Assembly (NCBI GenBank): GCA_964610765.1
Contig: CAZSWS010000011.1
Span: 1 to 54,800, forward strand
DNA from: CAZSWS01 sp964610765
Lineage (GTDB): Bacteria; Bacteroidota; Bacteroidia; Bacteroidales; Tannerellaceae
Length of the DNA: 54,800 nt
Reading direction: 5' to 3'
The notes under the pieces were generated by a model, which made no database searches, had not been told where the DNA came from, and saw only the letters and a list, made by a program, of their open reading frames with translations. Within the stretch, counting starts at the first letter, position 1, and each line of letters opens with the position of its first letter. This document shows positions 26,154 to 33,527 of this stretch, in pieces. The position numbers were made by a program, and so were the translations under genes.

Positions 26154-26480
26154 TTAAATCTCTACAACACTCGCATCCGGTGCGTTTTTCTTAACGGATT
26201 CGATACCGTTATCCCTGGAAGCTTCGCTTTCATACATCTCGCTCGTGCCAATCACCTGACCATTAGTTGCTTTCAAATTGAAATAAGGTTTGCCATTTTT
26301 TGCAACTAAGCGATCATATCGCTTGTCTTCAGGCGCATTCTTTTTTACTGATTCAACACCGTTTAAACAGGCAGCTTTGGTTGTATAAGCTTCGCTGGTT
26401 AAAATAACTTGACCATTAGATGCTTTCAAATTAAATTGAAACTGGTCGTCTTTTCTAACTTTAATTTCAAATTTTCCCAT
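26154..26480 (-). CDS. yegP: YegP family protein, tandem DUF1508 repeats
   Basis: A 108-residue protein made of two near-identical DUF1508 repeats. The first has FQFNLKASNGQVILTSEAY followed by NGVESVKKNAPED, the second YFNLKATNGQVIGTSEMY followed by NGIESVKKNAPDA. Family members are small alpha-beta proteins of unknown function found widely in bacteria. It is basic, has no signal peptide and stands alone, with its own terminator downstream. The close match between the repeats points to an old internal duplication. Confidence 0.9.
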   Translation of the reverse strand: MGKFEIKVRKDDQFQFNLKASNGQVILTSEAYTTKAACLNGVESVKKNAPEDKRYDRLVAKNGKPYFNLKATNGQVIGTSEMYESEASRDNGIESVKKNAPDASVVEI

Positions 26481-26597
26481 AATTGTCTCTTTTTAATAGG
26501 ATTCAACTGATTATTAAACATTCCGGAAGATATCTTTGTTCACGACTAGTCATTCACAATTCCGGAAAAGAACACATATATACTTTATTATTCTTTT

Positions 26598-26618
26598 AAA
26601 AAACATCTAGTAAGATGT
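26598..26618 (-). terminator. Terminator of pepE
   Basis: On the minus strand ACATCT pairs with AGATGT around a 4-nt loop, followed by six T. It lies just after the pepE stop. Confidence 0.65.
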
Positions 26619-26626
26619 CTCAAACA

Positions 26627-27343
26627 TCATTCACTCCTCATCAGAAAATCAAAATCGGCTGTTGGAGGTAATTCAACATCTTCTCTTCCAAAACGAAATA
26701 CCTTTGCCTTTTTACTACCAATGAGCTGCACTAATCTTCCCTCTATTCGAAGCATCGTTCCCTCACGAAGTCCTAAAACCGTAACGTCTTTATTTTCTAT
26801 GCAAAATTCATGTATACGGTCATCCCTTGTTTCGCCACCATGTCCTTCCGGGTGAAAGTCTGTATAGTGAGGGTTAATTTGGAAAGGAACCAGATTAATC
26901 GTATCAAATCCTTTCGGATCAATAATCGGCATGTCATTGGTCGTTGTCAACGTTGGACAAGCGACATTCGATCCGGCACTCCAACCTATATAGGGCGTTC
27001 CCTTCTCTACCTTCTGACGTATTTCATCCATCAAATTCAAGTCACGCATCATGCGTACTAGCTTCCAGGTGCTTCCACCGCCAACCATTATAACTTCTGC
27101 CTCTTGAACAGCTTGAAGCGGATTGTCAAAACGATGAATACTACGAACAGATAGTCCTACTTTTTTTAAGCTATTATTCACTTTCTCTTCATATGCATCA
27201 AAGGTCATTCGTACGCCTGCATAAGGTATAAAAAGGATATTTTCCTGGGGAGTTTTTAAAAAATCCAGAATAGGCTTTCTGGCATAAGAGAGGTATTCCT
27301 CTCCGGGATTAGTTGAATTACTAATCAGTAATAAACGTTTCAT
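26627..27343 (-). CDS. pepE: Dipeptidase E (alpha-aspartyl dipeptidase), family S51
   Basis: PepE hydrolyses dipeptides with N-terminal aspartate. The 238-residue length fits. The nucleophile Ser122 lies in the elbow GWSAGSN and the catalytic His159 in QINPHYTD. The N-terminus MKRLLLISNSTNPGEEYL and the segment VIMVGGGSTWKLVR are typical. No signal peptide is present, so it is cytoplasmic. It lies between yegP and the DUF1015 gene, all on the minus strand, but terminators separate the three. Confidence 0.93.
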   Translation of the reverse strand: MKRLLLISNSTNPGEEYLSYARKPILDFLKTPQENILFIPYAGVRMTFDAYEEKVNNSLKKVGLSVRSIHRFDNPLQAVQEAEVIMVGGGSTWKLVRMMRDLNLMDEIRQKVEKGTPYIGWSAGSNVACPTLTTTNDMPIIDPKGFDTINLVPFQINPHYTDFHPEGHGGETRDDRIHEFCIENKDVTVLGLREGTMLRIEGRLVQLIGSKKAKVFRFGREDVELPPTADFDFLMRSE

Positions 27344-27383
27344 GTCTTTATGTTTTTATGTTTTTTGTTACTTCATAAAAGAC

Positions 27384-27423
27384 AAAAAGTCGGTCTTTAC
27401 TTTTAAAAGAGGCAAGACCGACT
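27384..27423 (-). terminator. Terminator of the DUF1015 gene
   Basis: AGTCGGTCTT at 27388-27397 pairs perfectly with AAGACCGACT at 27414-27423; on the minus strand it is followed by five T. Confidence 0.85.
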
Positions 27424-27453
27424 CATTCTTTTATCGTATTATAATCCTGATAG

Positions 27454-28698
27454 TCAGTCTAACTTATGGATTACCAAACCCGATCGAAGCTTAGGCTCAA
27501 ACCAGGTAGTTTTAGGAGGCATGATATTGTCTGTATCGGCAATATCCATCAACTGTTTCATCGTTACCGGATATAAAGCGATAGCCAACTTCATCTCGCC
27601 ACTATCCACTCGTTTTTTAAGTTCGCCCAACCCTCTGATACCTCCTACAAAGTCGATGCGCTTATCAGAGCGTAGGTCTTTTATGCCCAACACATCGTCT
27701 AATATATACTTAGATGAGATGGTAACATCCAGCACTCCTATCGGATCGTTGTCATCATAGGTATGAGGCTTAGCTGTTAAGCTATAACATTCGCCTTCCA
27801 AATAGATGGAGAAGTTATGTAGTCCGGTAGGTGCAACTATTTCTGCGGCTTTCTTTTCAATTACGAAATTAGGTTCAAGTTGTTTCAAAAACGTTTCTTT
27901 TGTCAACCCATGCAGATCTGTCACCAAGCGGTTATAATCAATTATCTTCAGTTCATTTTCCGGAAAACAAACAGCCATAAAGTAGTTATACTCTTCACGA
28001 CCCGTATGATTCGGGTTTTGTTTGGCTTTTTCAGCTCCAACCAAGGCAGCTGCAGCCGAACGATGATGACCATCAGCGATATATAGGTATTCTATTTGAT
28101 CAAATAGTCCCGTTATTTTATCGATTGTTTGTTTGTTATCAATCACCCAAAAATGATGACCTATTCCGTCTACAGAAACAAAATCATATTCAGCCGGAGT
28201 CGATATCGTCTCTTTTACAATAGCATCCAACTCCCGGTTTTCAGGATAAGCAAAAAACACAGGCTCTACATTCGCATTGTTCACACGTACGTGCTTCATA
28301 CGGTCTTCCTCTTTATCTCTACGGGTCAATTCATGTTTCTTGATTTTCCCTTGCATATATTCTTCTACATGCGAACATACCACGAAACCATATTGAGTAC
28401 GACCATCCATTGTTTGAGCATACACGTAGTAAAACTCATCCGGATCCTGAACCAACCAACCTTTGTCTTGAAACATCCGGAAGTTTTCCACCGCTTTTTC
28501 ATAAACTTCGGGGTCATGCTCATCAACAGAAGCATCAAAGTCAATCTCCGGTTTAATAATGTGGTAAAGAGATTTTTCATTCCCTTCAGCCTCTACACGA
28601 GCTTCTTCTGAGCTTAACACATCATAAGGACGTGAAACGATTTGCTGAACAAATTCTTTGGGCGGTCTTAGACCTTTGAATGGTTTAACAATAGCCAT
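27454..28698 (-). CDS. DUF1015 family protein linked to serine biosynthesis
   Basis: A 414-residue cytoplasmic protein that covers the DUF1015 family from end to end: MAIVKPFKGLRPPKEF and SRPYDVLSSEEA at the start, HELTRRDKEEDRMKHVR in the middle, YIADGHHRSAAA near the centre and GLGELKKRVDSGEMKLAIAL near the end. The conserved Arg, Asp, Lys and His residues suggest an enzyme, but no reaction is established that I know of. It diverges from serC-serA over a 349-bp regulatory region. A tie to phosphoserine metabolism is an inference from this linkage. It has its own terminator. Confidence 0.88.
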   Translation of the reverse strand: MAIVKPFKGLRPPKEFVQQIVSRPYDVLSSEEARVEAEGNEKSLYHIIKPEIDFDASVDEHDPEVYEKAVENFRMFQDKGWLVQDPDEFYYVYAQTMDGRTQYGFVVCSHVEEYMQGKIKKHELTRRDKEEDRMKHVRVNNANVEPVFFAYPENRELDAIVKETISTPAEYDFVSVDGIGHHFWVIDNKQTIDKITGLFDQIEYLYIADGHHRSAAAALVGAEKAKQNPNHTGREEYNYFMAVCFPENELKIIDYNRLVTDLHGLTKETFLKQLEPNFVIEKKAAEIVAPTGLHNFSIYLEGECYSLTAKPHTYDDNDPIGVLDVTISSKYILDDVLGIKDLRSDKRIDFVGGIRGLGELKKRVDSGEMKLAIALYPVTMKQLMDIADTDNIMPPKTTWFEPKLRSGLVIHKLD

Positions 28699-28801
28699 AA
28701 CTTTTTCGCTTTAATGATTTTTTATTTTAAATATATAATAGATATAAGTTCTCCTACTTTATGCTACAACAAGACTCACTATTTTGTCTTTTTGTAAAGT
28801 A

Positions 28802-28809
28802 CAAACATA
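28802..28809 (-). promoter_or_regulatory. -7 promoter box of the DUF1015 gene
   Basis: The minus-strand sequence TATGTTTG matches TAnnTTTG and lies about 104 nt upstream of the DUF1015 start. Confidence 0.45.
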
Positions 28810-28849
28810 AGAAAATATCTCATATTATATAATTTTCATCTCCAAAATT

Positions 28850-28921
28850 AAACATATTAGATAATAAAAAACATTATGACAAAAATTAAACGGATAATTT
28901 GATTGTTATTCTAATATGTTT
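28850..28921. promoter_or_regulatory. 12-bp inverted repeat in the DUF1015/serC divergent region
   Basis: AAACATATTAGA at 28850-28861 and its exact complement at 28910-28921 lie 60 bp apart centre to centre. The right arm lies 3-14 nt upstream of the serC -7 box at 28924-28931, where RNA polymerase binds, so a protein bound there could block serC-serA. The left arm lies upstream of the DUF1015 promoter. It is a candidate operator pair, though the sequence is AT-rich. Confidence 0.4.
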
Positions 28922-28923
28922 TT

Positions 28924-28931
28924 TATCTTTG
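28924..28931 (+). promoter_or_regulatory. -7 promoter box of serC-serA
   Basis: TATCTTTG matches TAnnTTTG. A TTTG at 28898-28901 or the TTG at 28903-28905 could serve as the -33 element. The box lies 116 nt before the serC ATG, so the leader is about 110 nt. Confidence 0.55.
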
Positions 28932-28945
28932 AAAAGATTCTTAGA

Positions 28946-29035
28946 ATGTTTTTAACAACCGACAAGTTAAACATGAAGACAAGTAACAGAAAAACACAAA
29001 TATTCGTTCACACGATTGAAATATTCACACTTTAA
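28946..29035 (+). CDS. Possible 29-codon upstream ORF in the serC leader
   Basis: An ATG at 28946 opens 29 codons (MFLTTDKLNMKTSNRK to IFTL) and stops 12 nt before serC. It begins soon after the predicted transcription start. It is Thr-rich (6 of 29) with a single Ser and shows no run of Ser codons, so it does not look like a serine attenuator peptide. It may be chance in an AT-rich leader. Confidence 0.2.
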   Translation: MFLTTDKLNMKTSNRKTQIFVHTIEIFTL

Positions 29036-29047
29036 TTTTTATTGAAC

Positions 29048-30118
29048 ATGAAAAAGTACAATTTCAGTGCAGGCCCATCCTGCTTACCTCAAGAAACAAT
29101 TAAACAAACAGCAAACGCTATTTTAGATTTCAGTGATTCATTTTCCTTAATGGAAGTTAGCCATCGTGGAAAGCCTTTCCAAGCAGTAATGGATGAAACC
29201 GTTGCCATGTTCAAAGAACTCTTAAATATACCGGAAGGGTATTCTGTTATATTTGTTGGAGGAGGTGCCAGTATGCAGTTTTGCATGATTCCCTACAACC
29301 TATTAAACAAAAAAGCAGCCTACTTAAATACAGGCACCTGGTCAAACAAAGCTATCAAAGAAGCTAAGTTGTTCGGTGAAGTAGTTGAAGTGGCTTCTTC
29401 TAAAGCAGATAACTACACCTACATCCCCAAAAAATTCACCATTCCGACTGATGCAGACTATTTTCACATCACGACAAACAACACCATCTTCGGAACAGAA
29501 CTACATGTTGACCTGGACTCGCCTGTTCCCATGATAGCAGACATGTCTTCAGACATCTTTTCACGTCCTATCGACGTATCCAAATATGGTATCATCTATG
29601 GTGGTGCTCAAAAAAACCTTGGACCAGCCGGTGTTACTTTTGTCATTATTAAAGATGAGTTGTTAGGCAAAGTAGATCGTAAGATTCCAACCATGCTTGA
29701 CTACCGCACACATATAGATAGTGGGTCCATGTTCAACACACCTCCTGTTGTACCTATTTATGCATCTCTGCAAACGCTTAAATGGCTAAAAGCAAACGGC
29801 GGAACAGAAGGCATGCATAAAATCAACAAAGAGAAAGCAGCTTTATTATATAATGAGATAGACAGAAACCCCGTATTCAAAGGGACTTGTGCTATTGAAG
29901 ACCGTTCATTGATGAATGTATGCTTCGTGCTTACTTCTGAATTTGAAGGAAATGAAGAAAAATTCTTAGACTTTGCTAAATCCAAAGGTCTATATTCATT
30001 GAAAGGTCACCGTTCAGTAGGTGGTTTCCGTGCATCTATCTATAACGCCATGCCAAGAGAAGGTGTTCAAGCACTTGTGGACGCGATGAAAGCATTTGAA
30101 AAAGAACTAACAAAATAA
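29048..30118 (+). CDS. serC: Phosphoserine aminotransferase
   Basis: SerC is a PLP enzyme that converts 3-phosphohydroxypyruvate plus glutamate to phosphoserine, and also acts in pyridoxal phosphate synthesis. The 356-residue protein starts at the ATG at 29048 (MKKYNFSAGPSCLP); the frame is open to a TTG two codons earlier. The substrate loop is SHRGKPF, a phosphate-binding segment is VGGGASMQF and the PLP lysine is in IYGGAQKNLGPAG. serA follows after 10 nt, so the two form an operon. A long leader and a dyad in the promoter suggest regulation. Confidence 0.96.
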   Translation: MKKYNFSAGPSCLPQETIKQTANAILDFSDSFSLMEVSHRGKPFQAVMDETVAMFKELLNIPEGYSVIFVGGGASMQFCMIPYNLLNKKAAYLNTGTWSNKAIKEAKLFGEVVEVASSKADNYTYIPKKFTIPTDADYFHITTNNTIFGTELHVDLDSPVPMIADMSSDIFSRPIDVSKYGIIYGGAQKNLGPAGVTFVIIKDELLGKVDRKIPTMLDYRTHIDSGSMFNTPPVVPIYASLQTLKWLKANGGTEGMHKINKEKAALLYNEIDRNPVFKGTCAIEDRSLMNVCFVLTSEFEGNEEKFLDFAKSKGLYSLKGHRSVGGFRASIYNAMPREGVQALVDAMKAFEKELTK

Positions 30119-30128
30119 TCCATAAACT

Positions 30129-31046
30129 ATGAGAGTATTAGTTGCAACAGAAAAACCTTTTGCTGCTGAAGCAGTTAATAACATCAGAAGCATTATTGAA
30201 AATGCCGGCTTTGAACTTGTGCTACTAGAAAAGTACACCGATAAAAGTCAGCTTTTAGCAGCTGTATCTGACGTGGAAGCAGCTATTGTACGTAGTGATA
30301 TTTTCGACGAAGAAGTACTCAATGCAGGTAAAAAGCTAAGAATCGTTGTTCGTGCAGGTGCAGGATATGACAACGTAAATCTTACAGCCGCAACAGCTAA
30401 CAATATCGTTGTGATGAACACCCCGGGACAAAACTCCAATGCTGTTGCAGAACTTGCCATAGGAATGGCTCTCTTTGCATGTAGAAATCAATTTGACGGG
30501 ACATCAGGAGGCGAACTATACGGAAAGAAAATAGGCATTCATGCTTTTGGTAATGTAGGTCGTAACTTAGCACGCATTGCTAAAGGATTCAACATGGATG
30601 TATTTGCTTCAACCCGTTCTATTTCGGCTGAAACATTGGCTAAAGATGGAATAACCAAGGTTGAGTCTGTAGCTGAACTATACAAAACCTGTCAGGTTGT
30701 ATCCGTTCATGTGCCGGCTAATGAGCAGACCAAGAAGATGGTCAACTATGACTTGCTTATCCAAATGCCTAAAAATGCCATCCTCATCAACACTGCCCGC
30801 AAAGAGGTGATAGATGAAGAAGGATTAGCAAAGGTAATGGAAGAGCGTCCGGACTTTAAATATGTTACAGATATTAAGCCGGATAATCATGACGAAATGG
30901 TCGAGAAATTTAGCAAGAGATATTTCTCTACTCCTAAAAAGATGGGTGCACAAACTGCTGAAGCAAATATCAATGCGGGGGTAGCTGCGGCAAAGCAAAT
31001 TGTAGACTTCCTGAAAAATGGAAATGAAACTTTCAAAGTGAATTAA
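30129..31046 (+). CDS. serA: D-3-phosphoglycerate dehydrogenase, short type with catalytic Lys
   Basis: SerA oxidises 3-phosphoglycerate to 3-phosphohydroxypyruvate, the first step of serine synthesis. At 305 residues it lacks the C-terminal ACT and intervening domains, so feedback inhibition by serine through ACT is not expected. The NAD-binding loop is in GKKIGIHAFGNVGRNLAR. The catalytic Arg is in NTARKEVIDEEG. The usual TPH-x-GA motif with the catalytic His reads STPKKMGAQT, with Lys270-Lys271 in its place. This matches the short Lys-type enzymes described from Entamoeba histolytica and related to Bacteroides enzymes. Operon with serC; a terminator follows. Confidence 0.93.
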   Translation: MRVLVATEKPFAAEAVNNIRSIIENAGFELVLLEKYTDKSQLLAAVSDVEAAIVRSDIFDEEVLNAGKKLRIVVRAGAGYDNVNLTAATANNIVVMNTPGQNSNAVAELAIGMALFACRNQFDGTSGGELYGKKIGIHAFGNVGRNLARIAKGFNMDVFASTRSISAETLAKDGITKVESVAELYKTCQVVSVHVPANEQTKKMVNYDLLIQMPKNAILINTARKEVIDEEGLAKVMEERPDFKYVTDIKPDNHDEMVEKFSKRYFSTPKKMGAQTAEANINAGVAAAKQIVDFLKNGNETFKVN

Positions 31047-31071
31047 TTCACAAACATAAAACTATCTAAAG

Positions 31072-31106
31072 AAAACCGCCTGATTTGCTATAAATCAGGC
31101 GGTTTT
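31072..31106. terminator. Bidirectional terminator between serA and pldA
   Basis: A perfect 15-bp stem (31072-31086 with 31092-31106, core CCGCCTGATTT) with a 5-nt loop and AAAA/TTTT flanks, placed between convergent genes. Confidence 0.92.
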
Positions 31107-31134
31107 TATTTCATCAATAATCACAAGTCCTTTA

Positions 31135-31980
31135 CTAATAAAAACTAAAGGCTTCCGGCTTGATAACAAAGCCTATGCGAACAATACTTTTAAACTTATT
31201 ATAATCTAAGAGGTTTTCACCATAACCATTATAATACTGTAAAAATAAAAACTGATTTTCCTTCCGACTCAACTTATAACTAATTTCCCATTGCGAATTG
31301 AACCGCATAAACTTCTTACGCCAGGTTATGATGGTTGCCAAACGCAAGCGTCCATTATCAGTCATATAGTTTAGAGCTGTTTGCCCTAAACCATTGTAAG
31401 TCAAAATATCCTTATTGTTTCCACTATCAATAATAGGAACCCATGCTTTCAATTGAAGTTCAAAGTTATTACTGATCATGAGCGAAGTAGCCAGTGTCAC
31501 TTTATTCCAACTACGGGATAGAATACTGTCTTTCCCATTCGACTCATGCTCAATCATAAAATAAGCCTTCCCTATATATTTATTCTTTCTTATTATTAAG
31601 TGTCCCAAACCAATACCCGGATTGAAATTCATATCCTGCATGGGCAATGACTCTTCAAAGACATTCCATATATTCTTTTGCGTATAAGCCACAAAAAGAT
31701 ACGTATCGAAAGGCAACTGGCTTTTCGTTAATCGCTGGCTAATGCTTATCTGAAACTTAACATTTGAGTTCTTAACTGTCGGTTTGCTGCCAACACTCGT
31801 CCCTCCGGCAAAGTAATTATCTTTAAAAAGAGAAAAATAGGGTGCTTTCTCAAGCTCTCTACGCACACTGTCGGGATTGTAAGCCACCTTGTTTTTTACG
31901 ACAAAAACTTGTGCAGAGATTGAGGATGGAATTAAAAATAAGCAAAAGAGACCTACTAATAAAAATCTTTTAAAAGACAT
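31135..31980 (-). CDS. pldA: Outer membrane phospholipase A
   Basis: A 281-residue protein with a signal peptide ending near ISAQ. The motif EHESNGKDSILSRSWNKV carries the catalytic set His145, Ser147 and Asn159; the His-to-Asn spacing of 14 equals that of E. coli OMPLA (His142, Ser144, Asn156). YFAGGTS and FNPGIGLGH and the alternating aromatic strands fit its 12-stranded barrel, and the C-terminus ends in aromatic residues (EAFSFY). It hydrolyses phospholipids in the outer membrane, in other species when the bilayer is disturbed. The upstream ferritin gene is on the same strand but a terminator separates them. Confidence 0.9.
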   Translation of the reverse strand: MSFKRFLLVGLFCLFLIPSSISAQVFVVKNKVAYNPDSVRRELEKAPYFSLFKDNYFAGGTSVGSKPTVKNSNVKFQISISQRLTKSQLPFDTYLFVAYTQKNIWNVFEESLPMQDMNFNPGIGLGHLIIRKNKYIGKAYFMIEHESNGKDSILSRSWNKVTLATSLMISNNFELQLKAWVPIIDSGNNKDILTYNGLGQTALNYMTDNGRLRLATIITWRKKFMRFNSQWEISYKLSRKENQFLFLQYYNGYGENLLDYNKFKSIVRIGFVIKPEAFSFY

Positions 31981-31997
31981 ATGATTATTTTCTAAAC

Positions 31998-32022
31998 AAA
32001 AAACGCCGGCAACAAACCGGCG
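31998..32022 (-). terminator. Terminator of the ferritin gene
   Basis: CGCCGG at 32004-32009 pairs with CCGGCG at 32017-32022; on the minus strand the stem is followed by a T-run (31998-32003). Confidence 0.8.
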
Positions 32023-32049
32023 CTCTTTATATATTATTACGAGCGAGAA

Positions 32050-32529
32050 TTAAGAGCGTTCCCCACATTCTCTATCAATTGGCAACAAGAACTTACCGGC
32101 CAATTTAATACGATCAACAAGTCCTGAAGCTGTTGCTTCTTCTTCTACCTGCTCTTCGATAAACCACAATAAGAATTGCTGTGTAGCATAATCTTTTTCA
32201 GCAATAGCCAGTTCATACAATTCTTCGATAGATTTAGTTACCACTCTTTCATGTTCTAAAACATGCTCAAAGATCTCTAGTGGTGTTCCATATCCCGTAG
32301 GTACGACATTGATTTGGCCAATAACAGGTATACCATCGCGATCCATCAAATAGTGCATAAACTTAAAAGCATGTTCCATCTCTTCGTCATACTGCTTTTT
32401 CATCCAGCTTGCAAAACCTTTATAACCGCTCAAGTCAAAATGAATTGCCATTGACAAATACAGGTTTGCTGACCACATTTCTAGATTTATTTGCTCATTG
32501 ATTCTTTTTTCTACTTTTTCGCTAAACAT
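32050..32529 (-). CDS. ftnA: Non-haem ferritin FtnA
   Basis: The 159-residue protein is a ferritin subunit; 24 subunits form an iron-storage shell and oxidise Fe(II). Ferroxidase ligands Glu17, Glu50 and His53 are at the same positions as in E. coli FtnA, in INLEMWSANLYLSMA and YDEEMEHAFKF. A further Glu is in HVLEHERV and the helix FIEEQVEEEA supplies the later ligands. Length and four-helix pattern are typical. It is monocistronic, with a terminator downstream. In anaerobes it helps limit oxidative damage. The 267-bp upstream region shows no exact TAnnTTTG match. Confidence 0.96.
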   Translation of the reverse strand: MFSEKVEKRINEQINLEMWSANLYLSMAIHFDLSGYKGFASWMKKQYDEEMEHAFKFMHYLMDRDGIPVIGQINVVPTGYGTPLEIFEHVLEHERVVTKSIEELYELAIAEKDYATQQFLLWFIEEQVEEEATASGLVDRIKLAGKFLLPIDRECGERS

Positions 32530-32796
32530 AAATAATGCTCCTTTCTTAATTAATTTATATAATTCTAATTTTCGCTCTAATTTACTAGTATAACAAGAGT
32601 ACGCAAAATTTTGTTCTTATTATTAATCAATGTAGGTATCAATAAAAATAAAATAGTTTCAGATATATCATCTCCAAGCTTCGATACTAAGATTCAGACA
32701 TGAATTCTTGAAAAAATAAAAAAACACATAATAATCTATGACACAACTTCTTTTACGCATTAAAGAATTGTATATTCACAGATAAAAAGAAATTCA

Positions 32797-33423
32797 ATGT
32801 CAAAAGAAAAAGATTTAATCATTTTATCTCAACGAATCCGCGCTTTAAGTCAAACAGGCTTAGCTTACACAAAAGATATCTATGACCAAGAACGATACAA
32901 CGAGCTAATCGCAATAAGCGATTCCATTGTTTCTTTATGCACAGGAATAGAAAAGACTGAAATAACCAATTGCTTTCGAACAGACAAAGAATACATCACT
33001 CCTAAAGTTGACGTCAGAGCGATTGTTTTCAATGAACATGACGAGCTGCTTATGGTGCGTGAAAAGCTAGACGGTCTGTGGTCTATTCCGGGAGGGTGGG
33101 CTGATGTAGGCAGTTCACCTACAGAGGTCGCCGTAAAAGAAGTACATGAAGAAACCGGATTAATCGTTGAAGCAGAAAGACTAATTGCTGTTATTGATAT
33201 GAGCAGGCATGCACATCCGCCCATCCCTTTTTATGTTTATAAGCTACTTATACTTTGCCGATTAAAAGGAGGTACATTTACCGAAGCTTTTGATATTCTA
33301 GACAAAGGCTTCTTCCAATTAACCAATCTCCCACCTTTATCACTTGAGCGAATCATCCCTGAAGAAATCCAGATGGCGTACAAATCATACAAAGAGCCTT
33401 CGATACCCGTATATATTGACTAA
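32797..33423 (+). CDS. NUDIX hydrolase with N-terminal NUDIX_N domain
   Basis: A 208-residue cytoplasmic protein. Residues 1-65 fit the helical NUDIX_N domain (IILSQRIRALSQTGLAYTKD). The NUDIX box is GGWADVGSSPTEVAVKEVHEETG: the metal-binding EVHEETG end is intact, while the usual GE and RE positions read GS and KE. The family includes ADP-ribose and other nucleoside diphosphate hydrolases, so the substrate is uncertain. The next gene, a nucleoside-type transporter, begins 104 nt downstream with its own promoter box; a shared role in nucleoside use is possible but only inferred. Confidence 0.88.
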   Translation: MSKEKDLIILSQRIRALSQTGLAYTKDIYDQERYNELIAISDSIVSLCTGIEKTEITNCFRTDKEYITPKVDVRAIVFNEHDELLMVREKLDGLWSIPGGWADVGSSPTEVAVKEVHEETGLIVEAERLIAVIDMSRHAHPPIPFYVYKLLILCRLKGGTFTEAFDILDKGFFQLTNLPPLSLERIIPEEIQMAYKSYKEPSIPVYID

Positions 33424-33452
33424 CAAAAAAAGAAAACTATCCATTCTTTTCG

Positions 33453-33460
33453 TACTTTTG
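33453..33460 (+). promoter_or_regulatory. -7 promoter box of the nucleoside transporter
   Basis: TACTTTTG matches TAnnTTTG, 67 nt upstream of the transporter ATG. Confidence 0.45.
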
Positions 33461-33527
33461 CTATTCTGCAATCAACCGGAAGTTTGCAAAGCAAGAATGA
33501 ATAACATAGAAATAACAGCTGAAAACA

